A stretch of DNA of 64,000 bases from positions 1,054,001 through 1,118,000 of the forward strand of contig NZ_CP059735.1 in NCBI RefSeq assembly GCF_000948975.2, written 5' to 3'. A model generated the notes under the pieces. The model had not been told where the DNA came from, did not search any database, and saw nothing but the letters and a program-made list of their open reading frames with translations. Shown here piece by piece: positions 31,491 through 40,764 of this stretch. Both the position numbers and the translations under genes were made by a program. The first letter of the stretch is position 1, and each line of letters starts with the position of its first letter. The stretch is from Thalassomonas actiniarum (lineage in GTDB: Bacteria > Pseudomonadota > Gammaproteobacteria > Enterobacterales > Alteromonadaceae).

Positions 31491-33949
31491 CGCTGACCAG
31501 GCTCCAGTTTATAAAGCGGCAAGAGCAGGGCCGGCAATAAGCATAATAAACCGCCGAGGCCGGTGGTGATAAAAACAGCTGCGCTCAGCTGCAATGGCAT
31601 CGACCAGCCAAAAGAGGCGGGTAAGGCCTTGCTTACCAGGGTCTCGGCGAGGATCACCGCCACCGGGGCACTGATGATAATACAGGCCAGCGCCATCAGC
31701 AGCCACTGGCCCAGCATAAAGCGAAACAGGGCGCTGCGGCTGTAACCCAGGGATCTTAAAATAAGCAGCTGCGGTGCTCTGGCCAGCTCCAGGGTCTTGG
31801 CGGATAAAAACAGCCCCAGGCAGGCGATACCGATCAGCACCAGGGCGATGGCGCGGGTGATGATAAAGGTCTGTTCGAAGATTTTCAGCGCCAGGGTTTT
31901 GGTTTGCGCCGTGGCGATGATCTGTTCGGGGGTTATATTAAGCGCCTGGCTCAGTGCCTGGCGCAGTTGCTCCGGAGTTGTTTCCCCCTTGCCAAGATGC
32001 AGGGACAGGCCTTTTTCTACCAGGGGAAAATTGTGCTTTCGGGCCTGGGATAATGCCAGGGTAAGTTCAAACTTGGGGTTGCCGTAATCATAATAAATCC
32101 CCCGGATGCGGCAGCTGAATGTTGCCTGCTGCCGGGATACCGTCAGCTGTTGACCTATGGCCAGTTGCCGTTTGATGGCCAGGGGTTCATTGATAAAGCA
32201 GCCTGGTCCCTGGCCGCTATCGCCTTTTTCTTTAAATACCAGGGATGCCAGCTGTTTGGCGGAACTATAGATGCCTAAATCCAGCACTTCCCCCGCCAGG
32301 TCGGCATTGCCGCGGTAATAAAAGCGGTATTCTTCAATCTGGTATTGTGCTGAGTTGGCCTGTGCTTTTATCCAGGCAAGCAGGGGGGCTTTTTGCTCCG
32401 GGGTAAAACGTATGTACAGATCCTGATCCAGGTTTTGATCCAGATAGTCGGTAAACGCCGTTTCAAAGCTGTTGATCATCAAAGCCGCGGCTATGCTGGT
32501 GGTCAGGGCAAGATAGAAAGCCGCCAATGGCAGGTTGCGCCTGTTGACCTGGCTGCGGGCATCCTGCAGGAGAAAATTAAACTTAAAACCGGGGCTGAGT
32601 GTTGTTAACCCTTTGATAAAGAGCTGCAGCAATAGCGGCAGCAGGGCAATAGTGGCCAGGAGCAACAGGCCGTATTTGGCCATGATCAGGTGCCAGGGGG
32701 AGAGCGCTCCTGTGCTTGTCTGTGTATTTGGGGCGACGTCGGGGATCAGAAAAAATAATAATAACAAGGCAAGCCCGGGTGTGGCCTGCTTTACGCTGCT
32801 TTTATTGTTCTGTTCGCCGCCGGGATGTGCGCTTTGGCGGGCAAAGCGGCTGATATATCTGCCGGCGATGCGGCGATATTGTTTGGCTAAGGTGGTGAAT
32901 ACCGCGAGGGTCGCGATCAGCAGGGACCACAGGGCGTAGACAGGATGCCAGCTAAGCTGACCGCTGATATTGAGGTTGTAGAGCTGCTCCAGGGTCAGTC
33001 CAAGCAAAGGCAGTAATACCGTGACCAGTAAAAGTGCGATTGCCGTGCCGAACATGGACGTGAGCAGAATTAAGCCGGCGGCTTCAAGCAGCAGTACATG
33101 AAAAAGCACCGGCAGGGAAACCCCGAGCAGCCTTAACTGGGCCGCGAGTTCGCTGCGCTTTCGCCAGGCCTGTTCTCCCGCCTGATAGGCGATAAACAGG
33201 CTGACAATAAAGGCCAGTATTGCCAGTGCCGATAAATTTAAATGTAAGGCATCGGCAAAACCGCTGCGTGTATCCAGCGACCAGGCTTTTTGCAATGTTA
33301 GCTGGGGCGGCAGGGTCAAACTTAGCCGGGTTTGCTCATTTTCAGTCAGGGGGGGAGAGGTGAGATAGCTAAAGTCGCTAAGTTCGGGAAAGAGTTGCCA
33401 GGCCAGGGTTATATCAAGCAAAACCTCACTGCCCCAGTTGCCATCTTTATGATACCGGCTGTCCAGGCGCCGGTGGTCCGCCAAAATGACCGCTGCTTCA
33501 GGAGTAAGCGCAAGCCGTTTCAGGGCGGAGCGGCCGATATGGACTTTTGCCGGGTCATAGTCCGGCCGGGTGATGGCCAGGGGCAGCAAATCTACTGCCT
33601 TAAAGCGGATGTTTTTACCCGAGACGAGTGCTTTTTTAAAAGTCAGCACCGGGCTCAGTTGGTGAAAACCTGCCTGACGCAGCCGGGCAAAGTCGGTTTT
33701 GCTGATGGTATTGCCTTGTTTGGGCAAAATATAGAAAGCGACAGGGGAGCTTAGGCTGAGTTCTGCAAGGGCATACTGGCTTTTACTGGCATGGTTTAAT
33801 ATCAAAATAGTTAACAAGGTGCTGGTGGCGATAGCCAGGCTGAGGACAAAGCCGAGATTGAGCAGCCCCTGACGCCGGTACTGGGCCAGCACGACTTTGC
33901 CGATAAGCAAATGCTCGCACAGGGCTTTTTTTAAGATCATGCTGGTCAT
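31487..33949 (-). CDS. FtsX/MacB-type ABC transporter permease (AttFG-like)
   Basis: The protein has 820 residues from the ATG at 33949, immediately after the ATPase stop. It contains two FtsX-like halves: one helix near residue 40, a periplasmic region, three helices near 260-370, a second unit with helices near 405-510, and three final helices near 690-810 ending LLCLLPALLLPLYKLEP. This ten-helix layout is typical of permeases that extract or translocate lipids or lipoproteins. The fused length fits AttF and AttG in one polypeptide. Confidence 0.85.
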   Translation of the reverse strand: MTSMILKKALCEHLLIGKVVLAQYRRQGLLNLGFVLSLAIATSTLLTILILNHASKSQYALAELSLSSPVAFYILPKQGNTISKTDFARLRQAGFHQLSPVLTFKKALVSGKNIRFKAVDLLPLAITRPDYDPAKVHIGRSALKRLALTPEAAVILADHRRLDSRYHKDGNWGSEVLLDITLAWQLFPELSDFSYLTSPPLTENEQTRLSLTLPPQLTLQKAWSLDTRSGFADALHLNLSALAILAFIVSLFIAYQAGEQAWRKRSELAAQLRLLGVSLPVLFHVLLLEAAGLILLTSMFGTAIALLLVTVLLPLLGLTLEQLYNLNISGQLSWHPVYALWSLLIATLAVFTTLAKQYRRIAGRYISRFARQSAHPGGEQNNKSSVKQATPGLALLLLFFLIPDVAPNTQTSTGALSPWHLIMAKYGLLLLATIALLPLLLQLFIKGLTTLSPGFKFNFLLQDARSQVNRRNLPLAAFYLALTTSIAAALMINSFETAFTDYLDQNLDQDLYIRFTPEQKAPLLAWIKAQANSAQYQIEEYRFYYRGNADLAGEVLDLGIYSSAKQLASLVFKEKGDSGQGPGCFINEPLAIKRQLAIGQQLTVSRQQATFSCRIRGIYYDYGNPKFELTLALSQARKHNFPLVEKGLSLHLGKGETTPEQLRQALSQALNITPEQIIATAQTKTLALKIFEQTFIITRAIALVLIGIACLGLFLSAKTLELARAPQLLILRSLGYSRSALFRFMLGQWLLMALACIIISAPVAVILAETLVSKALPASFGWSMPLQLSAAVFITTGLGGLLCLLPALLLPLYKLEPGQR

Positions 33950-33950
33950 T

Positions 33951-34640
33951 TCAACCGCCGCCGCTTTGCTGGCTGAGCAGGCCGTCTTTAAGCCGGTAAA
34001 TCTTATCCATTTTTTCGGCAACGCTGCTGCTGTGGGTCACCATCAGTAATGCGCTATGATGTGACTTGGCCAGGGAAAGCAACTGGGCAATCACCTTGTC
34101 GCTGTTGCTGTTGTCCAGGTTGCCTGTGGGTTCATCCGCGAGCAAAAGTTTAGGGCGGGGGCCGAGTGCCCGGGCGATGGCAACCCGCTGCATTTCTCCG
34201 CCGGAGAGGGTGTCGGGGTAATGATCCAGCAAATGGTCTATGCCCAGGTTTTTTGCCAGGCTTAAACTGTGTTCTTCATCATATCTGCCGGCCAGGCGGG
34301 CGCTGAAGCTGATATTGTCCATGACATTCAGGCTGGACAGCAGGTTGTAGTGCTGGAATATCATCGCCAGGGTTTGTTTGCGCAGTAGGCTGAGTGTTTT
34401 ATCTTTGGCGTGTTGCAGCCCCTGGCCGCCAACATAGATCTCCCCCTGTTGCACTGGCTCCAAGCCGGCAATCAGGTTGAGCAAAGTGGTTTTACCGCTG
34501 CCGCTGTCTCCGGTGAGCGCGACACATTCACCCGGGGTTATGTTCAAAGATACCCGGGTTAACAGCCAGCGCTCGGTATGACCATCATGTATCCGGTGAT
34601 TAAGGTTATTGATTGTTAATGGCATCGTGAATGATGCCAT
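33951..34640 (-). CDS. LolD/MacB-type ABC transporter ATPase
   Basis: The 229-residue protein shows Walker A (GDSGSGKTT, near 43-51), the Q-loop (MIFQHYNLLSSL), the ABC signature (LSGGEMQRVAIARAL) and Walker B (LLLADEPTGNLD). The sequence is close to LolD-type ATPases. It is the first gene of the three-gene operon with the permease (2-nt gap or less) and the lipoprotein. The start may be the ATG at 34640 or at 34625. Confidence 0.93.
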   Translation of the reverse strand: MASFTMPLTINNLNHRIHDGHTERWLLTRVSLNITPGECVALTGDSGSGKTTLLNLIAGLEPVQQGEIYVGGQGLQHAKDKTLSLLRKQTLAMIFQHYNLLSSLNVMDNISFSARLAGRYDEEHSLSLAKNLGIDHLLDHYPDTLSGGEMQRVAIARALGPRPKLLLADEPTGNLDNSNSDKVIAQLLSLAKSHHSALLMVTHSSSVAEKMDKIYRLKDGLLSQQSGGG

Positions 34641-34664
34641 TTCAGTGCCTGTTTTGTTGTTTGG

Positions 34665-35999
34665 TTAATATTGGCATTGCGGTGCTGGAAACTCGTTGTT
34701 TAAGTGATTAACTAAGGTGCTTAAGTCCATGGCGCTGACCGAGACATGGGCCCCGGGGTGGAGCATGACACCGTGAAAATTTGCCGTCGGCTCCCGGTAG
34801 AGGCAGGGGCCGCTGTCGGTTGTTGACGGTTGCTGCGCCGGGGCAAAGTCAAAGGTTTCGGTCGGGCGTTGACGAAACGGGGCCACGGCATTGCTGGAGA
34901 AAGCGGGCTCACCCCAGCCAAAAGCGGCGTGATTATAGAGGGCGGCATAACGCCAGGCATAATTAAATTGTTGCTGGTTGAAGTTATAGCCGCCGATATT
35001 GGTGGTCAGGGACAAGATTTGTACCGGCTTAGCGGCAGTGTAGCTGCTCTGGTAGCCGATAAGTTTGCTTTGTTTGCTTGCCAGGGCATCTTGTCCGGCC
35101 CAGTCACTGTTTTGGATCACGAAACTTTCACTCAGGTAATAATCTATGCCGTCGGGGGGCGGGTTGCCATCCGGGTTCATCATGATGCCCAGATAACTGT
35201 TGGTATTAATGTCTGCACTGAAAACATCATCCGGATCCCAGGCATTGACGATGACCTGTAAACCTAAAGCCTTGGCATAATTTACCGCGTATGCCTGGCG
35301 CGCCCTGTCGGTGCCAAAATCATAACCGTAATCATCCAGGAAAATACCGGCATTGATATGATCATAGCCCTGGAATAATTGTAGCCACAAATCAATGCGC
35401 TGCCCGATTTCTGCCTGGGAAAAGTTGTTGGTGCTGCGCCCTAAATCCAGGTAGCCGAAAATATTGATCTGGTTTGTTGTTGACGCCCGTTGCTGGTTTA
35501 TTTTCGATAAAATAGTGGCGGTGTTGAGATGATCGCCATGACTGGTTAACTCCAATCCCGCACCGAGTACGATGAAGTCATAGCGGTTGAAGTCGGTGGC
35601 GACCTTGCTTAGATCCCAAAAGTTCGTGCTGTAGTTAAAGGATGATGGCCAGCCATAATACACCAGCAGGGATTTCGGGGTTGAGCCGGTATTGGCGATG
35701 CCCGGTTGCTGCCGGACAGGCTCCTGGTTAAGGCTGGCTTGCTTTGACCGCGATGAATCTTGCTCCTGGTGGTTTTTATGGACGGGGGCAGCCGTCAGTT
35801 CAGGATTAATAAGGTCGAAGCTGATATTTCTGCTGGCAAAGGCCGGCGTCAAATAACTCAGGCCTGCCAGGAGAATGGCGGCTTTGAATAACAAACCGCC
35901 GGGCTGAGCTTTAACCGGCATGCTGCTTGCTTTATCAGGCTCGCTACCAGTTGTTTGATGGGGTATTTGAATCGATTTTTTATAAGACAATGCCTTCAT
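34665..35999 (-). CDS. Exported TIM-barrel glycosidase-like protein
   Basis: The protein has 444 residues. A hydrophobic segment at about 35-56 ending PAFA looks like a signal peptide preceded by an unusually long N-terminal extension; a later ATG at residue 27 may be the real start. After a polar linker, residues 108-370 read like a GH114/spherulin-4-type barrel (SLLVYYGWPSSFN, FIVLGAGLEL, IFGYLDLG, GIFLDDYGYDFG with a likely catalytic Asp pair). The enzymatic activity is not established. It is followed by the ABC operon with a 24-nt gap. Confidence 0.6.
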   Translation of the reverse strand: MKALSYKKSIQIPHQTTGSEPDKASSMPVKAQPGGLLFKAAILLAGLSYLTPAFASRNISFDLINPELTAAPVHKNHQEQDSSRSKQASLNQEPVRQQPGIANTGSTPKSLLVYYGWPSSFNYSTNFWDLSKVATDFNRYDFIVLGAGLELTSHGDHLNTATILSKINQQRASTTNQINIFGYLDLGRSTNNFSQAEIGQRIDLWLQLFQGYDHINAGIFLDDYGYDFGTDRARQAYAVNYAKALGLQVIVNAWDPDDVFSADINTNSYLGIMMNPDGNPPPDGIDYYLSESFVIQNSDWAGQDALASKQSKLIGYQSSYTAAKPVQILSLTTNIGGYNFNQQQFNYAWRYAALYNHAAFGWGEPAFSSNAVAPFRQRPTETFDFAPAQQPSTTDSGPCLYREPTANFHGVMLHPGAHVSVSAMDLSTLVNHLNNEFPAPQCQY

Positions 36000-36520
36000 G
36001 TGATAAGTCCTTTTTCACTGGCCACCGGTATAAGCTAAGGCCTGCCGGAGATTTCTTTTCAAACAGTATAGAAAAATTTTGTCATATTGAAATATTTTAG
36101 TAGTAAATACCAACTAACAGGGAAGCGCTTGATTTTTGTTTCATGCTGCCGGGATAAAATTTCGGCACCGATGGATAATTCTCGGCCAATAAAAATACCG
36201 GGGTTAAACCCTGCTGCAGCCGGGAGCAGGCCTGTTATTTCACCATTTATTAAATAATAATTAACCTAAATCATGAGTCCCGGTGAAAATGTTGGCTGAA
36301 AATTGCCGTTTAAGTGTTCAGCTGTTATTCGCTAATATGCCTCCCCTTTACTTTTTGTATATGATATACAGTATTTATTATTTCCAATGAAATCACCAGA
36401 TTTAACGAGATATTATTGTATACAATTTTAAGTTATACCATTTTTGTAGAATAAATATTTAAAAATAATGAATAAAGACTCGTTTTTGGTGTTTTTTATA
36501 CTTGACGGATGTTTTTTTTT
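36000..36520. promoter_or_regulatory. AT-rich intergenic region upstream of oadGAB
   Basis: About 520 bp lies between divergent units. Two palindromes stand out: GTATATGATATAC (36357-36369) and ATTGTATACAAT (36415-36426), spaced about 58 bp apart centre to centre. They could be regulator-binding sites. No gene was seen. Confidence 0.4.
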
Positions 36521-36586
36521 ATGAAACTGCGAATTCTTATTTGCTTTTTTGTGATTGGAGTGATTATTCTATTTCCTAATTTTTAA
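36521..36586 (+). CDS. Possible 21-aa single-TM micropeptide upstream of oadG
   Basis: An ATG opens a 21-codon frame encoding an almost entirely hydrophobic peptide with a basic start (MKLR...). It ends 5 bases before the oadG start. The ribosome-binding site is poor (GGATG, then T-run). It could be a translational leader or chance. Confidence 0.3.
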   Translation: MKLRILICFFVIGVIILFPNF

Positions 36587-36591
36587 TCAAA

Positions 36592-36858
36592 ATGGATGGA
36601 CAGATGGAGCAGCTATTTATAGAAGCAGGCACTTTGATGCTTGCCGGTATGGTGTTTGTTTTTGCTTTTTTAGGCATACTGGTGGTGATTATTTCAACGG
36701 TATTGGCCCCGCTGGCAAACAAATATCCGGATGCCAAGCCTTCATCTGCGCCTGTAGCCGCCGCAAAAAATGAAACCAAAGCCAGGCAGGGAATATCTCC
36801 GGCTATTGTTGCGGCAATCACCTCAGCAGTTGTTCGTTACCGCCAACAACATAAATAA
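36592..36858 (+). CDS. oadG: Oxaloacetate decarboxylase gamma subunit
   Basis: The 88-residue protein has one membrane helix (about 14-38) with the conserved FAFLGILVVIIS pattern and a flexible Ala/Pro-rich cytoplasmic tail. It holds the sodium-pumping complex together and binds the metal used in decarboxylation. It is followed by oadA after 19 nt. The start may instead be the ATG at 36604. Confidence 0.88.
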   Translation: MDGQMEQLFIEAGTLMLAGMVFVFAFLGILVVIISTVLAPLANKYPDAKPSSAPVAAAKNETKARQGISPAIVAAITSAVVRYRQQHK

Positions 36859-36877
36859 CGACATAGGAACATGAAGA

Positions 36878-38671
36878 ATGACTAAACCATTAGGTATTAC
36901 CGAGGTTGTGTTAAGAGATGGCCACCAATCACTTTTAGCAACACGTTTACGACTTGAAGATATGTTGCCTATCGCATCTAAACTTGATGATATAGGTTAC
37001 TGGTCAATCGAATCCTGGGGCGGCGCCACCTTTGATTCCTGTATCCGTTATTTGGGGGAAGATCCCTGGGAGCGTATCCGCGCCCTGAAAAAGGCGATGC
37101 CGAAAACCAAACAGCAAATGTTGTTCCGCGGCCAGAATATTTTAGGTTACCGCCATTATGCCGATGATGTGGTAGAAAAATTTGTCGAACGTGCCCATGT
37201 CAACGGTATTGATGTTTTCCGTATCTTCGATGCCATGAATGATGTCCGCAATTTGCAGACGGCGGTGAAAGCCGCGGTAAAAGTCGGCGCACATGCCCAG
37301 GGGACCTTAAGTTATACCGAAAGCCCGGTGCATACCCTGGAAGGCTGGCTGACTATGGCCAAGCAACTTGAAGACATGGGGGCGCATTCCTTATGTATTA
37401 AAGACATGGCCGGGTTATTAAAACCTTATGACGGTGCCGAGCTGATCAGCCGGTTAAAAGAAACCGTGTCTTTGCCTATTGCCCTGCATTGCCATGCCAC
37501 CACAGGTTTAAGTATTGCCACCCATATGAAGGCGATAGATGCCGATATCGATGTTATTGATACCTCGATTTCTTCCATGAGCATGACCTACGGCCACTCG
37601 CCCACGGAAACCCTGGTTTCTATCGTGGAAGGCACAGAGCGCGATACCGGCCTGGACATGGTGAAGCTGGCGGAAGTGGCCGCATATTTCAGGGAAGTGC
37701 GGGAAAAATATGCCCAGTTTGAAGGCAGCCTGAAAGGTGTCGATGCCAGGATCTTACTGGCCCAGGTGCCCGGCGGCATGTTGACCAATATGGAAAGCCA
37801 GCTGAAAGAGCAGGGGGCAGCGGATCGCCTCGATGAAGTATTAACTGAAATTCCCAAAGTGCGTAAAGACTTGGGTTATATTCCTTTAGTGACGCCAACC
37901 TCGCAAATTGTCGGCACCCAGGCGGTGCTTAATGTACTGACCGGCGAGCGTTATAAGTCGATCACCAAGGAAACTTCCGGGGTGTTAAAAGGCGAATACG
38001 GTGCGACTGCAGATAAGGTCAATGCCGAACTCCAGGCCCGGGTGTTAAATGGCGAGCAGGCGATCACTTGCCGCCCCGCCGACTTGCTGTCGCCGGAAAT
38101 GGATAAGCTGACGGTAGAGCTGGAACAGCTGGCGCAGGAAAAAGGCATCTCCCTGGCACCTGAGGCGGTTGATGACGTGTTAACCTATGCGCTGTTTCCG
38201 CAAATCGGACTGAAATTCCTGGAAAATCGCGATAATGCCGATGCTTTTGAGCCTAAACCTAGCACTATCACCGCCCAGGACAAAGAAGCGGCCCAAGCCG
38301 CTCCAACAGCCCCGGCAACGGCGGCTGCAGAAAGTTATGCGGTCAGTGTTGACGGTAAAGTTTATGATGTTGTGGTAGGGCCGGGCGGCGCGATCAAGGA
38401 TATCAGCTATGCCGCGGTCGGGGATGAGGCCATTAAGCAGTCCGCTTCGGTCAGCGCCGAAGAAACCTTGAATGCACCGCTGGCGGGCAATATCTTCAAG
38501 GTGTTGGTGAAACCGGGGGACAGGGTTGCCGCCAATGATGTGGTGATCATTATGGAAGCGATGAAAATGGAAACCGAGGTTCGTGCGGTGACCGACGGTG
38601 AAATTACCACCCTGCATGCCAAAGAAGGTGATTCGGTTGCCGTTGGTGAAGCCTTACTCAGCCTGGTATAG
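36878..38671 (+). CDS. oadA: Oxaloacetate decarboxylase alpha subunit (biotin-carrying)
   Basis: The 597-residue protein has the carboxyltransferase domain at the N-terminus ([13 protein letters not shown], catalytic and metal residues in this DxxQ-type motif), a conserved middle domain and an Ala/Pro linker (about 465-490). The C-terminal biotinyl domain carries EAMKMET with the biotinylated Lys near residue 563. It transfers CO2 from oxaloacetate to biotin for decarboxylation by OadB. Length and order are normal for the family. Confidence 0.95.
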   Translation: MTKPLGITEVVLRDGHQSLLATRLRLEDMLPIASKLDDIGYWSIESWGGATFDSCIRYLGEDPWERIRALKKAMPKTKQQMLFRGQNILGYRHYADDVVEKFVERAHVNGIDVFRIFDAMNDVRNLQTAVKAAVKVGAHAQGTLSYTESPVHTLEGWLTMAKQLEDMGAHSLCIKDMAGLLKPYDGAELISRLKETVSLPIALHCHATTGLSIATHMKAIDADIDVIDTSISSMSMTYGHSPTETLVSIVEGTERDTGLDMVKLAEVAAYFREVREKYAQFEGSLKGVDARILLAQVPGGMLTNMESQLKEQGAADRLDEVLTEIPKVRKDLGYIPLVTPTSQIVGTQAVLNVLTGERYKSITKETSGVLKGEYGATADKVNAELQARVLNGEQAITCRPADLLSPEMDKLTVELEQLAQEKGISLAPEAVDDVLTYALFPQIGLKFLENRDNADAFEPKPSTITAQDKEAAQAAPTAPATAAAESYAVSVDGKVYDVVVGPGGAIKDISYAAVGDEAIKQSASVSAEETLNAPLAGNIFKVLVKPGDRVAANDVVIIMEAMKMETEVRAVTDGEITTLHAKEGDSVAVGEALLSLV

Positions 38672-38680
38672 GAAAAGCCG

Positions 38681-39814
38681 ATGGACTCGTTAAATACTTT
38701 ATGGTTATCCACCGGTCTGGCCAATTTTGAGCTGGGCCAGGTGATTATGATGCTGGTGGGCTGTGGTTTATTGTTCCTGGCAATCGTGAAAAACTTTGAG
38801 CCTTTGTTGCTGGTGCCTATGGGCTTTGGTGCGATTCTGACCAATATCCCGGTGGCGGGCTTTTCCGAAGTCGGCGGCTTGCTGCATTATATCTATTATG
38901 CCGGTATCGATACCGGTATCTTCCCGCTGCTGATTTTTATGGGGGTGGGGGCGATGACCGACTTTGGCGCCCTGATCGCCAACCCAAAAACCTTGTTTTT
39001 GGGGGCGGCGGCCCAGTTCGGTATCTTCGCGACCTTATTCGGCGCGATAGCGTTAAATGCCATTCCCGGGTTTGAATTTAGCTTAAAAGATGCGTCCGCC
39101 ATCGCCATTATCGGCGGCGCCGACGGCCCGACGGCCATCTTCCTGGCCTCTAAGCTGGCGCCGGATTTATTGGGGGCGATTGCCGTTGCCGCCTATTCTT
39201 ATATGGCGCTGGTGCCTATTATCCAGCCGCCGATCATGCGCGCCCTGACCACAGAGCAGGAACGTAAGATAGAAATGTCTCAGCTGCGTCATGTGAGTAA
39301 AGTCGAAAAAGTGATTTTCCCGCTGGCGGTGTTGCTGATGACTATCTTCTTTTTACCGGCAGCAACACCTTTAGTGGGCATGTTCTGTTTGGGCAACCTG
39401 ATGCGCGAATGTGGCGTGGTGGACAGGTTAAGCGCCACGGCGCAGAATGAGCTGATTAATATTGTCACGATTTTCTTAGGGTTAGGGGTTGGCTCTAAGC
39501 TGAGCGCCGATAAGTTCCTCAATGTTGAAACCCTGGGTATCCTGGGCTTAGGGGCGGTTGCCTTTTCTATCGGGACCGCTTCCGGGGTGTTGATGGCCAA
39601 GGTTATGAATAAATTGTCCAAAGAGCAGGTTAACCCGTTAATCGGGGCGGCCGGGGTATCTGCGGTGCCTATGGCGGCGCGGGTGGCCAATAAGGTCGGT
39701 TTGGAAGCCAATCCCCATAACTTCCTGCTGATGCATGCCATGGGACCGAATGTGGCCGGTGTACTTGGCTCTGCGGTGGCGGCGGGTATTTTACTGGCCC
39801 TGGTTGGCGGTTAA
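38681..39814 (+). CDS. oadB: Oxaloacetate decarboxylase beta subunit (sodium pump)
   Basis: This 377-residue multi-pass membrane protein has the OadB signature [32 protein letters not shown] with the sodium-binding Asp, and [10 protein letters not shown]. It decarboxylates carboxybiotin and exports Na+. It is the last gene of the oadGAB operon, 9 nt after oadA, and is followed by a strong terminator. The complex fits a marine bacterium using sodium energetics. Confidence 0.95.
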   Translation: MDSLNTLWLSTGLANFELGQVIMMLVGCGLLFLAIVKNFEPLLLVPMGFGAILTNIPVAGFSEVGGLLHYIYYAGIDTGIFPLLIFMGVGAMTDFGALIANPKTLFLGAAAQFGIFATLFGAIALNAIPGFEFSLKDASAIAIIGGADGPTAIFLASKLAPDLLGAIAVAAYSYMALVPIIQPPIMRALTTEQERKIEMSQLRHVSKVEKVIFPLAVLLMTIFFLPAATPLVGMFCLGNLMRECGVVDRLSATAQNELINIVTIFLGLGVGSKLSADKFLNVETLGILGLGAVAFSIGTASGVLMAKVMNKLSKEQVNPLIGAAGVSAVPMAARVANKVGLEANPHNFLLMHAMGPNVAGVLGSAVAAGILLALVGG

Positions 39815-39867
39815 TATCCGGTTAGGCAAGTGATGGCTTGACCATATCATCTGCTTGGCCATAGTTT

Positions 39868-39901
39868 AAAGGCGGATATACAGTTCTGTATATCCGCCTT
39901 T
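39868..39901. terminator. Bidirectional terminator between oadB and pdxH
   Basis: A perfect 15-bp stem (AAAGGCGGATATACA / TGTATATCCGCCTTT) with a 4-nt loop has T-rich ends on both strands. It terminates the oad operon and the convergent pdxH. Confidence 0.93.
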
Positions 39902-39952
39902 TTATTTAAGAGCCGCCGGGCATTCACACGCAGGTTACCGGTGTTTATCCTG

Positions 39953-40606
39953 TTAGGGATGCAGTTTATATTGCTGCCATTTGTCTTCGGCTTTTTCGAA
40001 ACAAATCCTGTCGTGCATGCGGCTGGCACGTCCCTGCCAGAATTCAATATATTTAGGTTTTACCCGCCAGCCGCCCCAAAACTCCGGATGGGGGACTTCC
40101 TGGCCGGCAAATTTGTCGTTGAAAAACTTAAACCGGGATGCCAGTTCGTTTTCTTCGCTGATCTTTTTGCTTTGCTTCGAGGCCCAGGCGCCTACCTGGC
40201 TGCCGCGATCCCGGCTGTGGAAATAGTTCGCTGACTCTTCCCGGGTGACTTTTTCCACTTCCCCTTCGATACGGATTTGCCTTTGCAGCACATTCCAGTG
40301 AAACAGCAAGGCCACCTTGTTATTTTCCTCCAGTACCTGGCTCTTGCGGCTGGCATAGTTGGTATAAAAAACAAAGCCTTTTTCATCAAACGCTTTCAGC
40401 AGTACCATGCGGGAGCTGGGGTAGCCGTCTTTGCCGCAGCTGCTTACCGACATGGCTTCGGGCAATAAGATCCCGGATTTATTGGCGTCTTTAAACCACA
40501 GATCAAATAAGGTGATGGGATCGGTATCGGCTGAAATTTCCGGTAATGGTAAAGCAACACCCTGACCAAAGGTGAAAAGACAGCGCAGTTTTTCTAAAAA
40601 AGTCAT
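39953..40606 (-). CDS. pdxH: Pyridoxamine 5'-phosphate oxidase
   Basis: The 217-residue protein matches PdxH throughout: MSVSSCGKDGYPSSRMVLLKAFDEKGFVFYTNYASRK (FMN-binding), HWNVLQRQIRIEGEVEKV, and the C-terminal signature EFWGGWRVKPKYIEFWQGRASRMHDR. It oxidises pyridoxine or pyridoxamine phosphate to pyridoxal phosphate in the cytoplasm. It is monocistronic. The start ATG at 40606 lacks a clear ribosome-binding site but gives the standard length. Confidence 0.94.
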   Translation of the reverse strand: MTFLEKLRCLFTFGQGVALPLPEISADTDPITLFDLWFKDANKSGILLPEAMSVSSCGKDGYPSSRMVLLKAFDEKGFVFYTNYASRKSQVLEENNKVALLFHWNVLQRQIRIEGEVEKVTREESANYFHSRDRGSQVGAWASKQSKKISEENELASRFKFFNDKFAGQEVPHPEFWGGWRVKPKYIEFWQGRASRMHDRICFEKAEDKWQQYKLHP

Positions 40607-40712
40607 GAATAGAGTCAGTTAACAGCTAAAACGAAAAAACAGGCAGGTATAGTAGCAGCTTTTAATGCAAACCGGAGGGGGGAAGGGGAATTATCTTGGC
40701 ATATTTTAATAA

Positions 40713-40754
40713 AAGGCCGGCCCCTGCTTGGGGGAAGGGCTTTGGGCCGGCCTT
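40713..40754 (-). terminator. Terminator of the M20 peptidase gene
   Basis: An 11-bp GC-rich stem (AAGGCCGGCCC / GGGCCGGCCTT) is followed on the minus strand by TTTTATT. It begins 10 bases past the stop codon. Confidence 0.88.
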
Positions 40755-40764
40755 GAAAGCTGAG

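Noticed and set aside
33332-33754. 140-codon plus-strand frame
   Set aside because: It is a shadow of the ABC permease on the other strand.
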